From the NCBI GenBank assembly GCA_964603725.1, contig CAZRWW010000005.1, positions 55,572 to 119,571 on the forward strand: 64,000 bases of DNA, written 5' to 3'. This DNA is from CAZDKK01 sp964603725. Its GTDB lineage: Bacteria > Eisenbacteria > RBG-16-71-46 > CAIMUX01 > WJJG01. The notes below the pieces were generated by a model, which saw only the letters and a program-made list of their open reading frames with translations, had not been told where the DNA came from and did not search any database. Position 1 is the stretch's first letter, and each line of letters starts with the position of its first letter. Below, piece after piece: positions 1 to 7,914 of this stretch. The translations under genes and the position numbers were made by a program.

Positions 1-190
1 GCTGGGTCAGGCGACATAGACTTCCTTCCCCGCGGCCAAGATCGTCCGGTATCAGCAGGTCGATATCGCTCGCGGGGCCCACTCTCTCCCGAGCAGCCGA
101 TCCGAAGACGATGATCCGTAAGGGATGCGCGGCATCGATGATGGCGCTGACCAGCGCTTCCAGCGCCTCCTGTTGCGTGGTCAACTGCAC
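1..190 (-). CDS. Nucleotidyltransferase-fold (MNT-type) protein, truncated by the window edge
   Basis: A reverse-strand reading frame runs off the left edge, so only the N-terminal part is present. It contains the nucleotidyltransferase signature VFGSAARERVGPASDIDLL: a GS pair followed by the DxD metal-binding aspartates. Small proteins of this family are usually the antitoxin (or AMP-transferase) half of MNT-HEPN toxin-antitoxin pairs, and a HEPN partner may lie beyond the window. GTG at 190 is the first plausible start, but the purine run GGGAG directly abuts it, so the true start may lie upstream inside the neighbouring DUF499 debris. A second MNT-HEPN pair lies at 18.0-18.7 kb. Confidence 0.6.
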   Translation of the reverse strand, partial: MQLTTQQEALEALVSAIIDAAHPLRIIVFGSAARERVGPASDIDLLIPDDLGRGEGSLCRLTQ

Positions 191-244
191 CTCCCGGCAT
201 GGGCTGCGGGCGAGAACCGCGACAACCACTGGCCCAGATACTGC

Positions 245-440
245 CTTACTCCACCTCGGCGATCTTCCCGGCGTCCGAGCCGAAGCCCACGCGAGGTAGC
301 GGCGGGTCGCCTCATCCAGGTCCTACAGGCGCGCCTTGTCGACGGCGAGGAAGCCGAGCGTGTTGCCGAAAGAGCCCCGGCGTGTTGCCGGGCATCTTCG
401 CTCTCGCAGAACGCGCGGGCCTCGGGATTCGCGATCCTGA
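245..440 (-). pseudogene. DUF499 shard 1 (internally deleted 3' fragment)
   Basis: This short patch is made of discontinuous pieces of a DUF499 ATPase gene whose fullest remnant lies at 23426-25420. The leftmost bases match the end of that gene (stop codon TAA instead of TGA), then a stretch matches the region encoding KIAEEV, then it jumps to the part encoding FLAVDKARLQDLDEATRRY. The reading frame is broken. Its other end is fused to the truncated DUF1016 gene, which reads out of frame into it and stops at 323. It is the most degraded of five such shards in the window. Confidence 0.65.
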
Positions 441-1336
441 TGGAAGCTACGCAGAATCCGGTTGTACAGAACCAGATCGACGTAGAAGTGATCGCCGTTG
501 AGGGTGATGCGCTTCTGACGGCCGATAAAGCAGAAACCCTTGCCGAGCTCGAGCAGGAAGTTTCCAAGGCGGTGGATGATTGCTTGCTCCAGATCGCGCT
601 CATGCCACTCTGTTCGCTCTTGGAGGTCCAGGAATTCGAGAACCATCGGGTCCTTGAGGACGTCCCCGGGGGTGGCCAGGAGCTGGCCCTGCCTGGCGAG
701 GGCGAGGACTTCGTCCTTGTCCCGGTTCCTGGCCAGGCGATCGAAGAGCAGCGAGCCGATCTGCCGCTCCAGCTCGCGGACCGACCAGCTCTCGCGGGCG
801 GCTTCGATCTCGTAGAAGGCGCGGGCTGCGGGATTCGAGACTCCCATGAGCGGGAGATAGTGACTCCAGCCAAGTGATTGTGGGAAAATGGGTTGGCCGG
901 CGGCTCGAGATTTGGCCAACTGTGTTGGCCAGATCTCTCTCCGCCAGTGCGTGACCGGAGGTTCGTTCTTCGCTGGCGCGCCCCCCTTGCTCGGAGCACG
1001 AGAAGGAAGAAACGGTTTCTGCCCCTCGCGGTCGTGGGCACCCCCCGCAAGTGCAGATCCCTGGGGATAGGTCAGGTAGAACTGCCTCATGCGTCGCAGG
1101 TTGCGCGGGCTGAAGCCCTTCCCGACCCGTTCGGTCAATCGAGGGGCCAATCGCTGAATCAGTTCCTCGCCGTATCCTGCCCGCTGCCGCCCCTTCTGTT
1201 CGACCTCCACGATTCGTCGCCCGACCACCCAGTAAGCCGCCACCATAGCGGTGTTGACAGAGCGGCAGATTCTGTCTCGGGCATCTTCAACGACCTTCAC
1301 GATGTGTTCGCAGAGTTTGAGTTCACAGCGTCGCAT
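440..1336 (-). pseudogene. DUF1016 (YhcG-type PDDEXK) nuclease, C-terminus lost
   Basis: The frame encodes the DUF1016 N-terminal domain (CRSVNTAMVAAYWVVGRRIV, then GFSPRNLRRMRQFYLTYPQ) and the start of the C-terminal PD-(D/E)XK domain (LELGKGFCFIGRQKRI, GDHFYVDLVLYNRILR). Immediately after YNRILR the family normally continues with a conserved IDLK motif carrying catalytic residues. Here the sequence instead runs into DUF499 debris and stops at 323. The nuclease therefore lacks half of its active site and is almost certainly inactive. The start is taken at ATG 1336; an in-frame codon at 1411 is an alternative. Intact family members are DNA nucleases associated with restriction-like or mobile loci. 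Confidence 0.75.
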
Positions 1337-1411
1337 TGCCTTCGAATCCAAGACACACCTCGACCATGCGGTGCGTGACCGTGAAACACTCGGATGGATG
1401 ATCTCCGGCAA

Positions 1412-1617
1412 GCACTGGTGAGGCGGTGGAGATGAGTGCTCGTTCGGTATCCGGCAAGACTCATGTGGATGCAGTCAAGCAGTGTCTTGGAACAGGCAAG
1501 ACGGCAGCGGGGTCCGGCGCCCTTCGGATTGCGGCACCTTCAGCGGATCCCTTTCACAGCGCGCGTAGCATGGCACGTGCCATCTCACGCGCCAATGCGA
1601 AACCGACCCGGACTTGT
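1412..1617. other. Intergenic spacer, no feature recognised
   Basis: About 200 bases between the truncated DUF1016 gene and DUF499 shard 2. Short overlapping frames exist here but none resembles a known protein, and no convincing promoter, RNA or repeat was seen. Confidence 0.5.
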
Positions 1618-2289
1618 CCTCACTCCACCTCAACCCCCTGACTCGAGAACCTGAGCGTCCTCCCATTCTCCGTCACCACCCGCACCACGTGGTCGGGCAC
1701 GCCCTCGGGCAGAGTGGCCTCGATCTCGAGCGTCACCCTGACCTTGGCGCCCGGCAGCGCCGCCAAGTGCGCGATCACCTCCTCGGCGATCTTCCCGGCG
1801 TCGGAGCCGAGGCGCATCGGGTTGGTCAGCTCGACCGTGCCGTAGAAGCGACGCGGCTTGGGCGCGGGCGGGGGAACAGGCTCGGGGCCACCGATCGCCA
1901 CCTGCTGCCCCGCGCGTAGCCCGCGATACCGCCCGGCCGCCTCATCGAGGCTGTCGGCGTAGCCGAAGCCCTCGCGCTCCCACGTGAGCAGCGCGACGCC
2001 CTGCCGCTCCGCCTCGATGAGCACCGACGGCTCGACCAGCCGCGGCAGGTAGGGGTACTTCGCGAAGTCTTGGGCGAGCTGCTTGACCGACACATGATCC
2101 CCGCGCCACAGCGGCACGCGATCGAGCTCCATGCGCAGGCGCGTGGCCGCGAAGCTGGTAATGAGCAATTCGTCGTTCTTGAGCTTGCGACTCGCGCGGA
2201 CGGCGAGCACCTCGGAGCCGGTCAGGCGGATGGCCTGCCACTCGACCGGGCTCGGCGGCGTCGATTGCTCGGGGACGAGCAGCCACTGC
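1618..2289 (-). pseudogene. DUF499 shard 2 (C-terminal fragment)
   Basis: Reverse-strand fragment encoding the last about 220 residues of the DUF499 protein, from QWLLVPEQSTPPSPVEWQ to the terminal FSSQGVEVE and stop. Compared with the copy at 23.4 kb the proline-glycine-rich linker is deleted (GGPE joins directly to PVPPPAPKPRRF), while the flanking globular parts are close to identical. The frame stays open upstream of 2289, but that part (to 2522) has no similarity to DUF499, so the breakpoint is close to 2289. Similarity begins at the stop codon itself at 1620, exactly as in shards 3, 4 and 5. The N-terminal ATPase half is missing, so no activity is expected. Confidence 0.8.
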
Positions 2290-2530
2290 GCTGTGAGTGA
2301 TCCCCTGTCGAGACAGGCAAGCCGCAAGCACAAGACCCTATCTTGCGTATTCGCAATGCGATGCGGCCGGGCCCCACAACGAGTTTTCGGCCTCAGATCT
2401 CCCTGCGCCATCCTGCTGCGCCATCGTGAATGTCCCCAGATTGATGAGGCGTCCCCGGGCACCGCTCCGAACGCGAAACCTCGCGGACCCACTCGTCTCT
2501 CTGTGCAGCTTGTATTCGTCAACCACAGGA
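2290..2530. other. Spacer upstream of the AlbA-type gene
   Basis: Non-coding stretch between DUF499 shard 2 and the forward operon. It holds a perfect 14-bp palindrome at 2304-2317 (CCTGTC, GA, GACAGG). No gene was recognised; a reverse-strand frame runs through it only because it continues from shard 2. Confidence 0.45.
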
Positions 2531-2596
2531 TGACGATTATTGCTTGACAATTATGCGCTCGATCATCAATTCTCGTTTGACGATTGGAGGTGATCC
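2531..2596 (+). promoter_or_regulatory. Promoter/operator region and perfect Shine-Dalgarno of the AlbA-type gene
   Basis: Three direct repeats of TGACRATT lie at 2531-2538, 2545-2552 and 2578-2585. The middle one overlaps a consensus -35 box (TTGACA, 2544-2549); the -10 box is weak. GGAGGTGATCC immediately before ATG 2597 is a full anti-16S match. Repeats at a promoter in front of a DNA-binding AlbA/winged-helix protein suggest autoregulation; this is inference. Confidence 0.45.
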
Positions 2597-3916
2597 ATGC
2601 GAATCGAGGAGGCCCTGAGCTTCATCCAAGAAGGCGAAGGCACCCGGGTGGAATTCAAGGCGAAGATCGAGCCGATCGCCAGGGATGTATGCGCCTTCCT
2701 CAATACGGAAGGCGGAACCGTGCTCTGCGGAGTCTCCGATACGGGAGGCATCCTTGGGGTACCGCCGCAGGGAGCCACCCAGAGGGTATCCGAGGTGCTC
2801 CAGAAGATCACCCCCGCCCCCATGGTGCAGATCTCGCGCGTTCGCATCGGCGATCGAACCATTGTGGCGGTTCAGGCGAAGCCTTCTGCCAGTTTGCATT
2901 CGGTGGGCAACGTCGTGTACGTCCGAACAGGAGCCAACAACAGGCCGCTGGACATCCCCGAGGTCCTTGAGCGCGCCTCGGAGAACCTGTTCCTGCTCTT
3001 CGATGAACAGCCGTCACGGGCGGACGTCAAGGAGCTCGATCGCCGATCGGTGGAGGCCTTCCTGGCCCGGAGAAGCGAGGTCCGTGGCGTGCGGACCCGC
3101 GGGAGCCTAGAGGAGAACCTACGCCGCCTGAAGATCACGACCCAGTCACGCGGTCGGGAGGTCCCCACTTGGGGTGGGCTCCTCATGTTCGGGCGGCACC
3201 CCCAAAGGCACCTGCCGCAGGCCCGCATCAGCCTCGTTCGATTCGCGGACGCGACCATGCAGAGCTACTCCGATAGCCGGGAATTCACCGGCAGACTGCC
3301 GGAGGTGATCGATGGAGTCGAGCAGTATCTGATCGACAACTTGAGGGAGATCGGGGGGATCCCCTCGGGATTCAAACGCAGGCGACTCCTTGAGTATCCG
3401 CTAGAGGCGCTGCGCGAAGCTGTGGTCAATGCTGTTGCCCATCGCAACTACCTGGACCAATCCGACACAAAGGTCTTCATCTTGCCTGGTCAGATCCGCA
3501 TCAAGAACCCAGGGGCTTTCCCGCCCGGTGTGACCCCGGATGAACCTCACCACAAGCCACGGAATCCGCTCCTTGCAAGCCTTCTCTATGACATTGGCTA
3601 CGTGGAGCGATACGGATACGGCATCACCAGGATGCGGGAAGCGTGCGATGCTCACCCACTGGTGACAGTGGCAATCGACACTCACGGAATGCGCACTGAA
3701 TTGGTGTTTTCGCAGAAGGCAGCAAGCATCCGATTGGATGAAGTCGAACGCGCGATACTCACCTTCGTTGGAGCAAGACCTGCCAGCGCCAAGGATCTCA
3801 CCCAGCATGTAGGCATGAGCCGGCAGGCATTGAATGCGAGGATCCGTAGACTGATGGCGCTGAATCTTCTCTCGCGCGAAGGTGCGGGAAGATCAACGCG
3901 CTATCGTACGCGTTGA
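2597..3916 (+). CDS. AlbA_2/Schlafen-like ATP-binding regulator with winged-helix C-terminus
   Basis: A 439-aa protein. Residues about 1-110 form an AlbA_2 (Schlafen-like) domain: EGTRVEFKAK, then FLNTEGGTVLCGVSDTG. Residues about 270-370 form an ATP-binding HATPase_c_4-like domain with EALREAVVNAVAHRNY and YGYGITRM. The last about 65 residues are a winged helix (SAKDLTQHVGMSRQALNARI). Family members are cytosolic transcriptional regulators or putative helicase-like proteins common in defence loci; no target is known here. The start is fixed by GGAGGTGATCC just upstream. The gene stands 162 bases ahead of the TOTE-type operon on the same strand and may regulate it. A larger relative lies at 32014-33948. 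Confidence 0.8.
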   Translation: MRIEEALSFIQEGEGTRVEFKAKIEPIARDVCAFLNTEGGTVLCGVSDTGGILGVPPQGATQRVSEVLQKITPAPMVQISRVRIGDRTIVAVQAKPSASLHSVGNVVYVRTGANNRPLDIPEVLERASENLFLLFDEQPSRADVKELDRRSVEAFLARRSEVRGVRTRGSLEENLRRLKITTQSRGREVPTWGGLLMFGRHPQRHLPQARISLVRFADATMQSYSDSREFTGRLPEVIDGVEQYLIDNLREIGGIPSGFKRRRLLEYPLEALREAVVNAVAHRNYLDQSDTKVFILPGQIRIKNPGAFPPGVTPDEPHHKPRNPLLASLLYDIGYVERYGYGITRMREACDAHPLVTVAIDTHGMRTELVFSQKAASIRLDEVERAILTFVGARPASAKDLTQHVGMSRQALNARIRRLMALNLLSREGAGRSTRYRTR

Positions 3917-4033
3917 GAAGTGAAATCGAGCCTCGACGGCCACCTCGAGTTCGCGTGCAGAGCGCCCGAAGAACTCGCTGACTGCCAGGGTTCCAGATCA
4001 CCCTTGTCGGCCAGACCCGGCTCGGGGTCCAGG

Positions 4034-4063
4034 TTGACCTGTTGTATCCCGCCGACGTATACC
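4034..4063 (+). promoter_or_regulatory. Candidate sigma-70-type promoter for the TOTE operon
   Basis: TTGACC at 4034-4039 and TATACC at 4058-4063 are separated by 18 bases, placing transcription start just before ATG 4079. This leaves a very short leader and supports 4079 rather than the upstream in-frame codon at 3920 as the real start. Confidence 0.4.
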
Positions 4064-4078
4064 TGTCAGGCGGTGACC

Positions 4079-6607
4079 ATGCTGAGGCGCGAGGAGCTGC
4101 TGGCCGAGATCGCCCGCGAGGAATCCCGGCTCGCCGATCTCCGGGCCGAGGCCGAAGCGGCCGGGGCACGGCTGGCGGCGCTGCGCGAGCAGCTCGCCTC
4201 CGCGTCTCACGTCCCTGTCGATAGCCCGCTGAACGCATCCTCCCCCACGGTCGCTGCACCGCTAACCAACGCCGCCAAGGTTGCTCTGTTCCGGTCGCTC
4301 TTTCGCGGCCGCGAGGACGTTTTTCCCCGCCGGTGGGAGAACGAGCAGAGGGGCAGATCTGGCTACTCGCCAGCCTGCGGCAATGAGTGGGCGTGGGGTC
4401 TGTGCGAGAAGAGGAAAGGCCCCGGCGCCGGCCGGCGCGCCACCTGCAGTGATTGCCCCAACCAAGCATTCATCCCGGTCTCGGACGAGGAGGTCGCCAG
4501 GCATCTCCGGGGCGATCAGGTCATGGGCGTGTACCCGCTCCTGCTCGACGAGACGTGCTGGTTCCTCGCTGCCGACTTTGACAAGCAGGCCTGGCAGGAA
4601 GACATCGCGGCCTTCGCTGAGACCTGTCGCCGGCACGGCCTGCCCGTGGCGCTCGAGCGATCCCGGTCGGGCAATGGCGCACACGCCTGGTTCTTCTTCG
4701 CAGCGCCGGTACCGGCGGTCGCGGCCCGCAAGCTCGGCTGCTTTCTCATCACCGAGACCATGTCGCGCCGGCATCAGCTTTCCATGGAGTCCTACGACAG
4801 GCTCTTCCCGAACCAGGACACCATGCCCAAGGGTGGGTTCGGTAACCTGATCGCCTTGCCGCTTCAGCGCAAACCCCGCGCCGCGGGCAACTCGGTGTTC
4901 GTCGACGACTCGTTCAGGCCGTGGCCGGACCAATGGGCGTTTCTCGCCGGTGTGAGGCGGATCGGCTCAGCCACCGTTCACGCGATCGCCGATGATGCCA
5001 GCCGGCGCGGGCATGTGATCGGCGTGCGCATGAGCGAGGTGGCGGATGCGGATGAACGGACGCCGTGGAGGAGTCTTCCTTCGGGTCGACCAAGGGCGGT
5101 TGCGATCAACGAGCCGTCGCCGCCCGCTGTCAGGGCCGTGCTCAGCCAGAGACTGTTCATCGAGAAGACCGGCCTTCCGCCGGCCCTGCTCAACCAGCTC
5201 ATGCGACTTGCGGCATTCCAGAACCCGGAGTTCTACAAGAAGCAGAACATGCGCCTCTCGACGGCGCTCACGCCTCGGGTGATCGCTTGCGCCGAGGACC
5301 TGCGGGAGCACATCGCCCTCCCGCGTGGGTGCCTCCCCGAAGCCGCGGCGCTGCTCCAAGAGCACGGCGTCAAGCTCTCCATCATCGACGAGCGCGAGGT
5401 CGGCACCCCGGTCGACTATGTCTTCCAAGGAGTACTCACACCGCTCCAGGAGCAGGCCGTCAAGGCTCTGCTCCCCCACGACATCGGGGTGTTCGTCGCG
5501 CCGCCGGGGATCGGCAAGACGGTAGTCGGCACGTACCTCGTCGCCGCCCGCAAGACGAATACGCTCATCCTTGTCCACCGCAAACCGCTCCTGGACCAGT
5601 GGATCGCGCAACTTGCGCTGTTTCTCGGCATCGAGACCAAGGACATCGGTCAGATCGGCGCGGGCAAGGCCAAGCCCACCGGCCGGCTGGACGTGGCGAT
5701 GGTGCAGAGCCTGGTGCGCAAGGGCTCTGTATCCGACCGCGTCGCCGGGTATGGCCAGGTCATCCAAGACGAGTCACACCATTGCCCCGCTGTCAGCTTT
5801 GAGCGCGTGCTCGCCGAGGTGAAGGCCAAGTACGTGGTCGGTCTCACTGCCACACCGCAACGCCGCGATGGACACCAACCCATCCTGAACATGCAGCTCG
5901 GTCCAGTGAGGTTCGCAGTTGACGCCAGGAGTCAAGCCGCGCGGCGGCCCTTCGACCACAAGCTCGTCGTCCGGGAGACGGAGTTCTCGCCGAACCGCCT
6001 GCCCGAGGGCGCGGGTGTCCAAGAGCTGTATGCGGCGCTTGCTGCCGACCAGCGCCGCAACGACCTGATCTGCGATGACGTGGCTCGTGCGCTCGACGAG
6101 AAGCGGTCCCCGATCCTACTCACCGAGCGGCGGGATCACCTGGAGCACCTCGCCGAGCGACTCCAGAGCTTCACCCAGCATCTGGTCGTGCTCCACGGCG
6201 GCATGAAGCCCAGGCAGCGGCGAGAGGTGATCGCCAAGCTCGCCGCCATCCCCGACGGCGAGGAGCGGCTGCTCATCGCCACCGGGCGGTACATCGGTGA
6301 GGGCTTCGACGACGCGCGCCTCGACACCCTGTTCCTGGCGTTGCCGGTGTCGTGGAAGGGCACGCTCATCCAGTACACAGGCCGGCTACACCGATTGCAC
6401 CCCGGCAAGACTGAAGTCCGCATCTACGACTATCTGGACCGGGCGGTGCCGATGTTGAGGACGATGTTCGAAAGACGCTTGCGCGGCTACCGCGCGATCG
6501 GCTATGCACGGGACGAAGGTTTACTGGACCCAGGGGAGGTCGGGGGGGGGTCCGTCGGCGTGCATGGACAGGGAGCCCCGTGCGACCTGCAGGGAGGAGA
6601 GTCATGA
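4079..6607 (+). CDS. TOTE-type conflict-system primase-helicase
   Basis: An 842-aa protein. Order: an N-terminal coiled coil (residues about 3-45, EELLAEIAREESRLADLRAE); an archaeo-eukaryotic primase domain (about 60-330) with the metal-binding DxD in FLAADFDKQ and the motif RSGNGAHAWFF; then a superfamily-2 helicase with Walker A PPGIGKT (near 475), a DExH-type box QDESHH (near 563), TATPQRRDG and the C-terminal motifs RYIGEGFD and YTGRLHR. In the Walker A loop, isoleucine replaces the usual serine. The fusion matches the primase-helicase core of TOTE conflict systems, thought to act on foreign DNA or RNA inside the cell. Start at 4079 is chosen because the upstream extension lacks family similarity and the promoter lies inside it. 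Its stop overlaps the next gene (ATGA). Confidence 0.85.
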   Translation: MLRREELLAEIAREESRLADLRAEAEAAGARLAALREQLASASHVPVDSPLNASSPTVAAPLTNAAKVALFRSLFRGREDVFPRRWENEQRGRSGYSPACGNEWAWGLCEKRKGPGAGRRATCSDCPNQAFIPVSDEEVARHLRGDQVMGVYPLLLDETCWFLAADFDKQAWQEDIAAFAETCRRHGLPVALERSRSGNGAHAWFFFAAPVPAVAARKLGCFLITETMSRRHQLSMESYDRLFPNQDTMPKGGFGNLIALPLQRKPRAAGNSVFVDDSFRPWPDQWAFLAGVRRIGSATVHAIADDASRRGHVIGVRMSEVADADERTPWRSLPSGRPRAVAINEPSPPAVRAVLSQRLFIEKTGLPPALLNQLMRLAAFQNPEFYKKQNMRLSTALTPRVIACAEDLREHIALPRGCLPEAAALLQEHGVKLSIIDEREVGTPVDYVFQGVLTPLQEQAVKALLPHDIGVFVAPPGIGKTVVGTYLVAARKTNTLILVHRKPLLDQWIAQLALFLGIETKDIGQIGAGKAKPTGRLDVAMVQSLVRKGSVSDRVAGYGQVIQDESHHCPAVSFERVLAEVKAKYVVGLTATPQRRDGHQPILNMQLGPVRFAVDARSQAARRPFDHKLVVRETEFSPNRLPEGAGVQELYAALAADQRRNDLICDDVARALDEKRSPILLTERRDHLEHLAERLQSFTQHLVVLHGGMKPRQRREVIAKLAAIPDGEERLLIATGRYIGEGFDDARLDTLFLALPVSWKGTLIQYTGRLHRLHPGKTEVRIYDYLDRAVPMLRTMFERRLRGYRAIGYARDEGLLDPGEVGGGSVGVHGQGAPCDLQGGES

Positions 6608-6963
6608 CCGGCAGAAGAGAGCAGCCAAGACCGAAGCGCCGCCGAGAGGGTCCAACGGCGGCCAGGTTAGATGAGATGATCGCGGAAGCTACGGTAGACG
6701 CCTATGACGAGTCCGAGCAAGTCGTTGGCTTCTACACCATGCTCGAGGATCATCTCGCGGTGCCTTTCAAAACCGAGGTGCTCCGCGTCGAGGTCACCGT
6801 CGAGCGAATCGACATGACTGATGACGATCAGATCGTCGCGGTTTGCTCCCGAGGGAAGTCGCGACAGCGGGTTCCGATCCTCGACCTTCCGCTGCCGAGT
6901 CCCCCGCCGGATGGTGCCGACTGGATCATGGCCTATCGGCGCTGGGCCACCGGAGGAAGGTAG
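6604..6963 (+). CDS. Conserved small protein of unknown function, TOTE-operon member
   Basis: A 119-aa protein whose ATG at 6604 overlaps the stop of the primase-helicase as ATGA, preceded by GGGAGGAGA; translational coupling is likely. The sequence resembles a widespread small family often labelled calcium-binding in databases, with TVDAYDESEQVVGFYTMLED, then ERIDMTDDDQIVAVCSRG and PILDLPLPSPPPDGADWI. No catalytic motif can be identified. The acidic segments DAYDESE and DMTDDDQ could bind metal, but that is speculative. Coupling to the TOTE gene suggests an accessory role or recruitment of a housekeeping gene. Confidence 0.7.
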   Translation: MTGRREQPRPKRRREGPTAARLDEMIAEATVDAYDESEQVVGFYTMLEDHLAVPFKTEVLRVEVTVERIDMTDDDQIVAVCSRGKSRQRVPILDLPLPSPPPDGADWIMAYRRWATGGR

Positions 6964-7152
6964 GCATGCCGCGCCGGCCAAGCTCTACCAGGTCGCTGCG
7001 AAGTACATCCGCCCAGAGCAGTTTCGTCCCGACAGCGGCAAGTGGACGGAGCCGGACCTGCTTGCGGATGTGAAGGCCTTCGACAGAGCGAGCCGTGCTG
7101 GTGAGTACTATGAGATGAGCGTGCTGCAGGCCCATTCGAGGGGAGTGTTGTG
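6964..7152 (+). pseudogene. Small ORF without a clear start, probable remnant
   Basis: A forward frame encodes AKLYQVAAKYIRPEQFRPDS and ends at TGA 7151-7153, overlapping the ATG of the next gene. The protein-like composition and the coupling to the next start argue that it is, or was, translated. No ATG, GTG or TTG with a ribosome site lies in this frame after the previous stop; the ATG at 6966 is in another frame. It may be a frameshifted small gene, or start inside the preceding gene. Not recognised. Confidence 0.35.
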
Positions 7153-7893
7153 ATGACAGCGGGCAAACCGAGAAGAGCGGGCGCGTCGACCGGAGGGCGC
7201 CGGGCCAAGACCAGGGCCAGGACCAAGGCCAAGACCAGGGCCGGGACCAAGGCCAAGACCAAGGCTAGGGCCAAGGCCACGAGCACGGCCAAGACCATAG
7301 CGAAGAGCAAGCCGCGCTCTGCGCGCACTTTGGACAGGATGGCTCCGAAGGAGTTGGCCACGATCCTACGCGCACTCCTGGCCAAGCACCCCGAGCTTCG
7401 CGCCGAGGCCGAGCAGATCGCCGTCGACATGATCGCCTCGCCTTCCATCGAGGACGTTGCCGAGGATGTGTACTACGCCGTCACGGACCTCGGTATCGAC
7501 TCGTTGCACGGGCGCACCGGAAAGCAGCCTTGGGGCTATGTGAAACCAACCGAGGCTGCCTGGGAGTTACTCGAGGAGGCAGTCGGGGATTTCCTGGCCG
7601 ACATGAAACGGCGCGCTGAGCTGGGGCTATGCGAGGCGGCTGAAGCGATGTGCTGCGGCATCGTACTCGGCTTGCACATGGCGGATTCAGAGGGGCACGA
7701 TGGCCCGCTCGGTTGGGCTGAGGATTTCCCCGCCGAGGAAGCCAGTCATGCGGTCGCGGAGTTGATCAGATCGTGTCCCCCGCGGGGCCGCATGGGTACT
7801 CGCAAACGCCTCATCGCTGCCCTGGGCCAGCTTGTGCCGGACTGGAGGGAAATGCTCACGCGAGCCGCGGATAGCGCGATGAAGAGACGCTAA
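7153..7893 (+). CDS. TOTE-operon accessory protein with histone H1-like Lys/Ala/Thr tail
   Basis: A 246-aa protein. Residues about 8-60 are a low-complexity basic tail built from KAKTRA-like units (tandem GCCAAGACC-type DNA repeats), resembling histone H1-like nucleic-acid-binding tails. Residues about 65-246 form a globular, mainly helical domain of unknown fold: MAPKELATILRALLAKHPEL, YYAVTDLGIDSLHGR, AMCCGIVLGLHMADSEGHDG, GWAEDFPAEEASHAVAEL. ATG 7153 overlaps the previous stop (TGATG). A related C-terminal fragment survives at 19994-20143, so this family is a recurrent passenger of the island. A role in binding nucleic acid next to the primase-helicase is inference. Confidence 0.65.
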   Translation: MTAGKPRRAGASTGGRRAKTRARTKAKTRAGTKAKTKARAKATSTAKTIAKSKPRSARTLDRMAPKELATILRALLAKHPELRAEAEQIAVDMIASPSIEDVAEDVYYAVTDLGIDSLHGRTGKQPWGYVKPTEAAWELLEEAVGDFLADMKRRAELGLCEAAEAMCCGIVLGLHMADSEGHDGPLGWAEDFPAEEASHAVAELIRSCPPRGRMGTRKRLIAALGQLVPDWREMLTRAADSAMKRR

Positions 7894-7914
7894 GGACCTT
7901 GATGCGGTCGCGGC

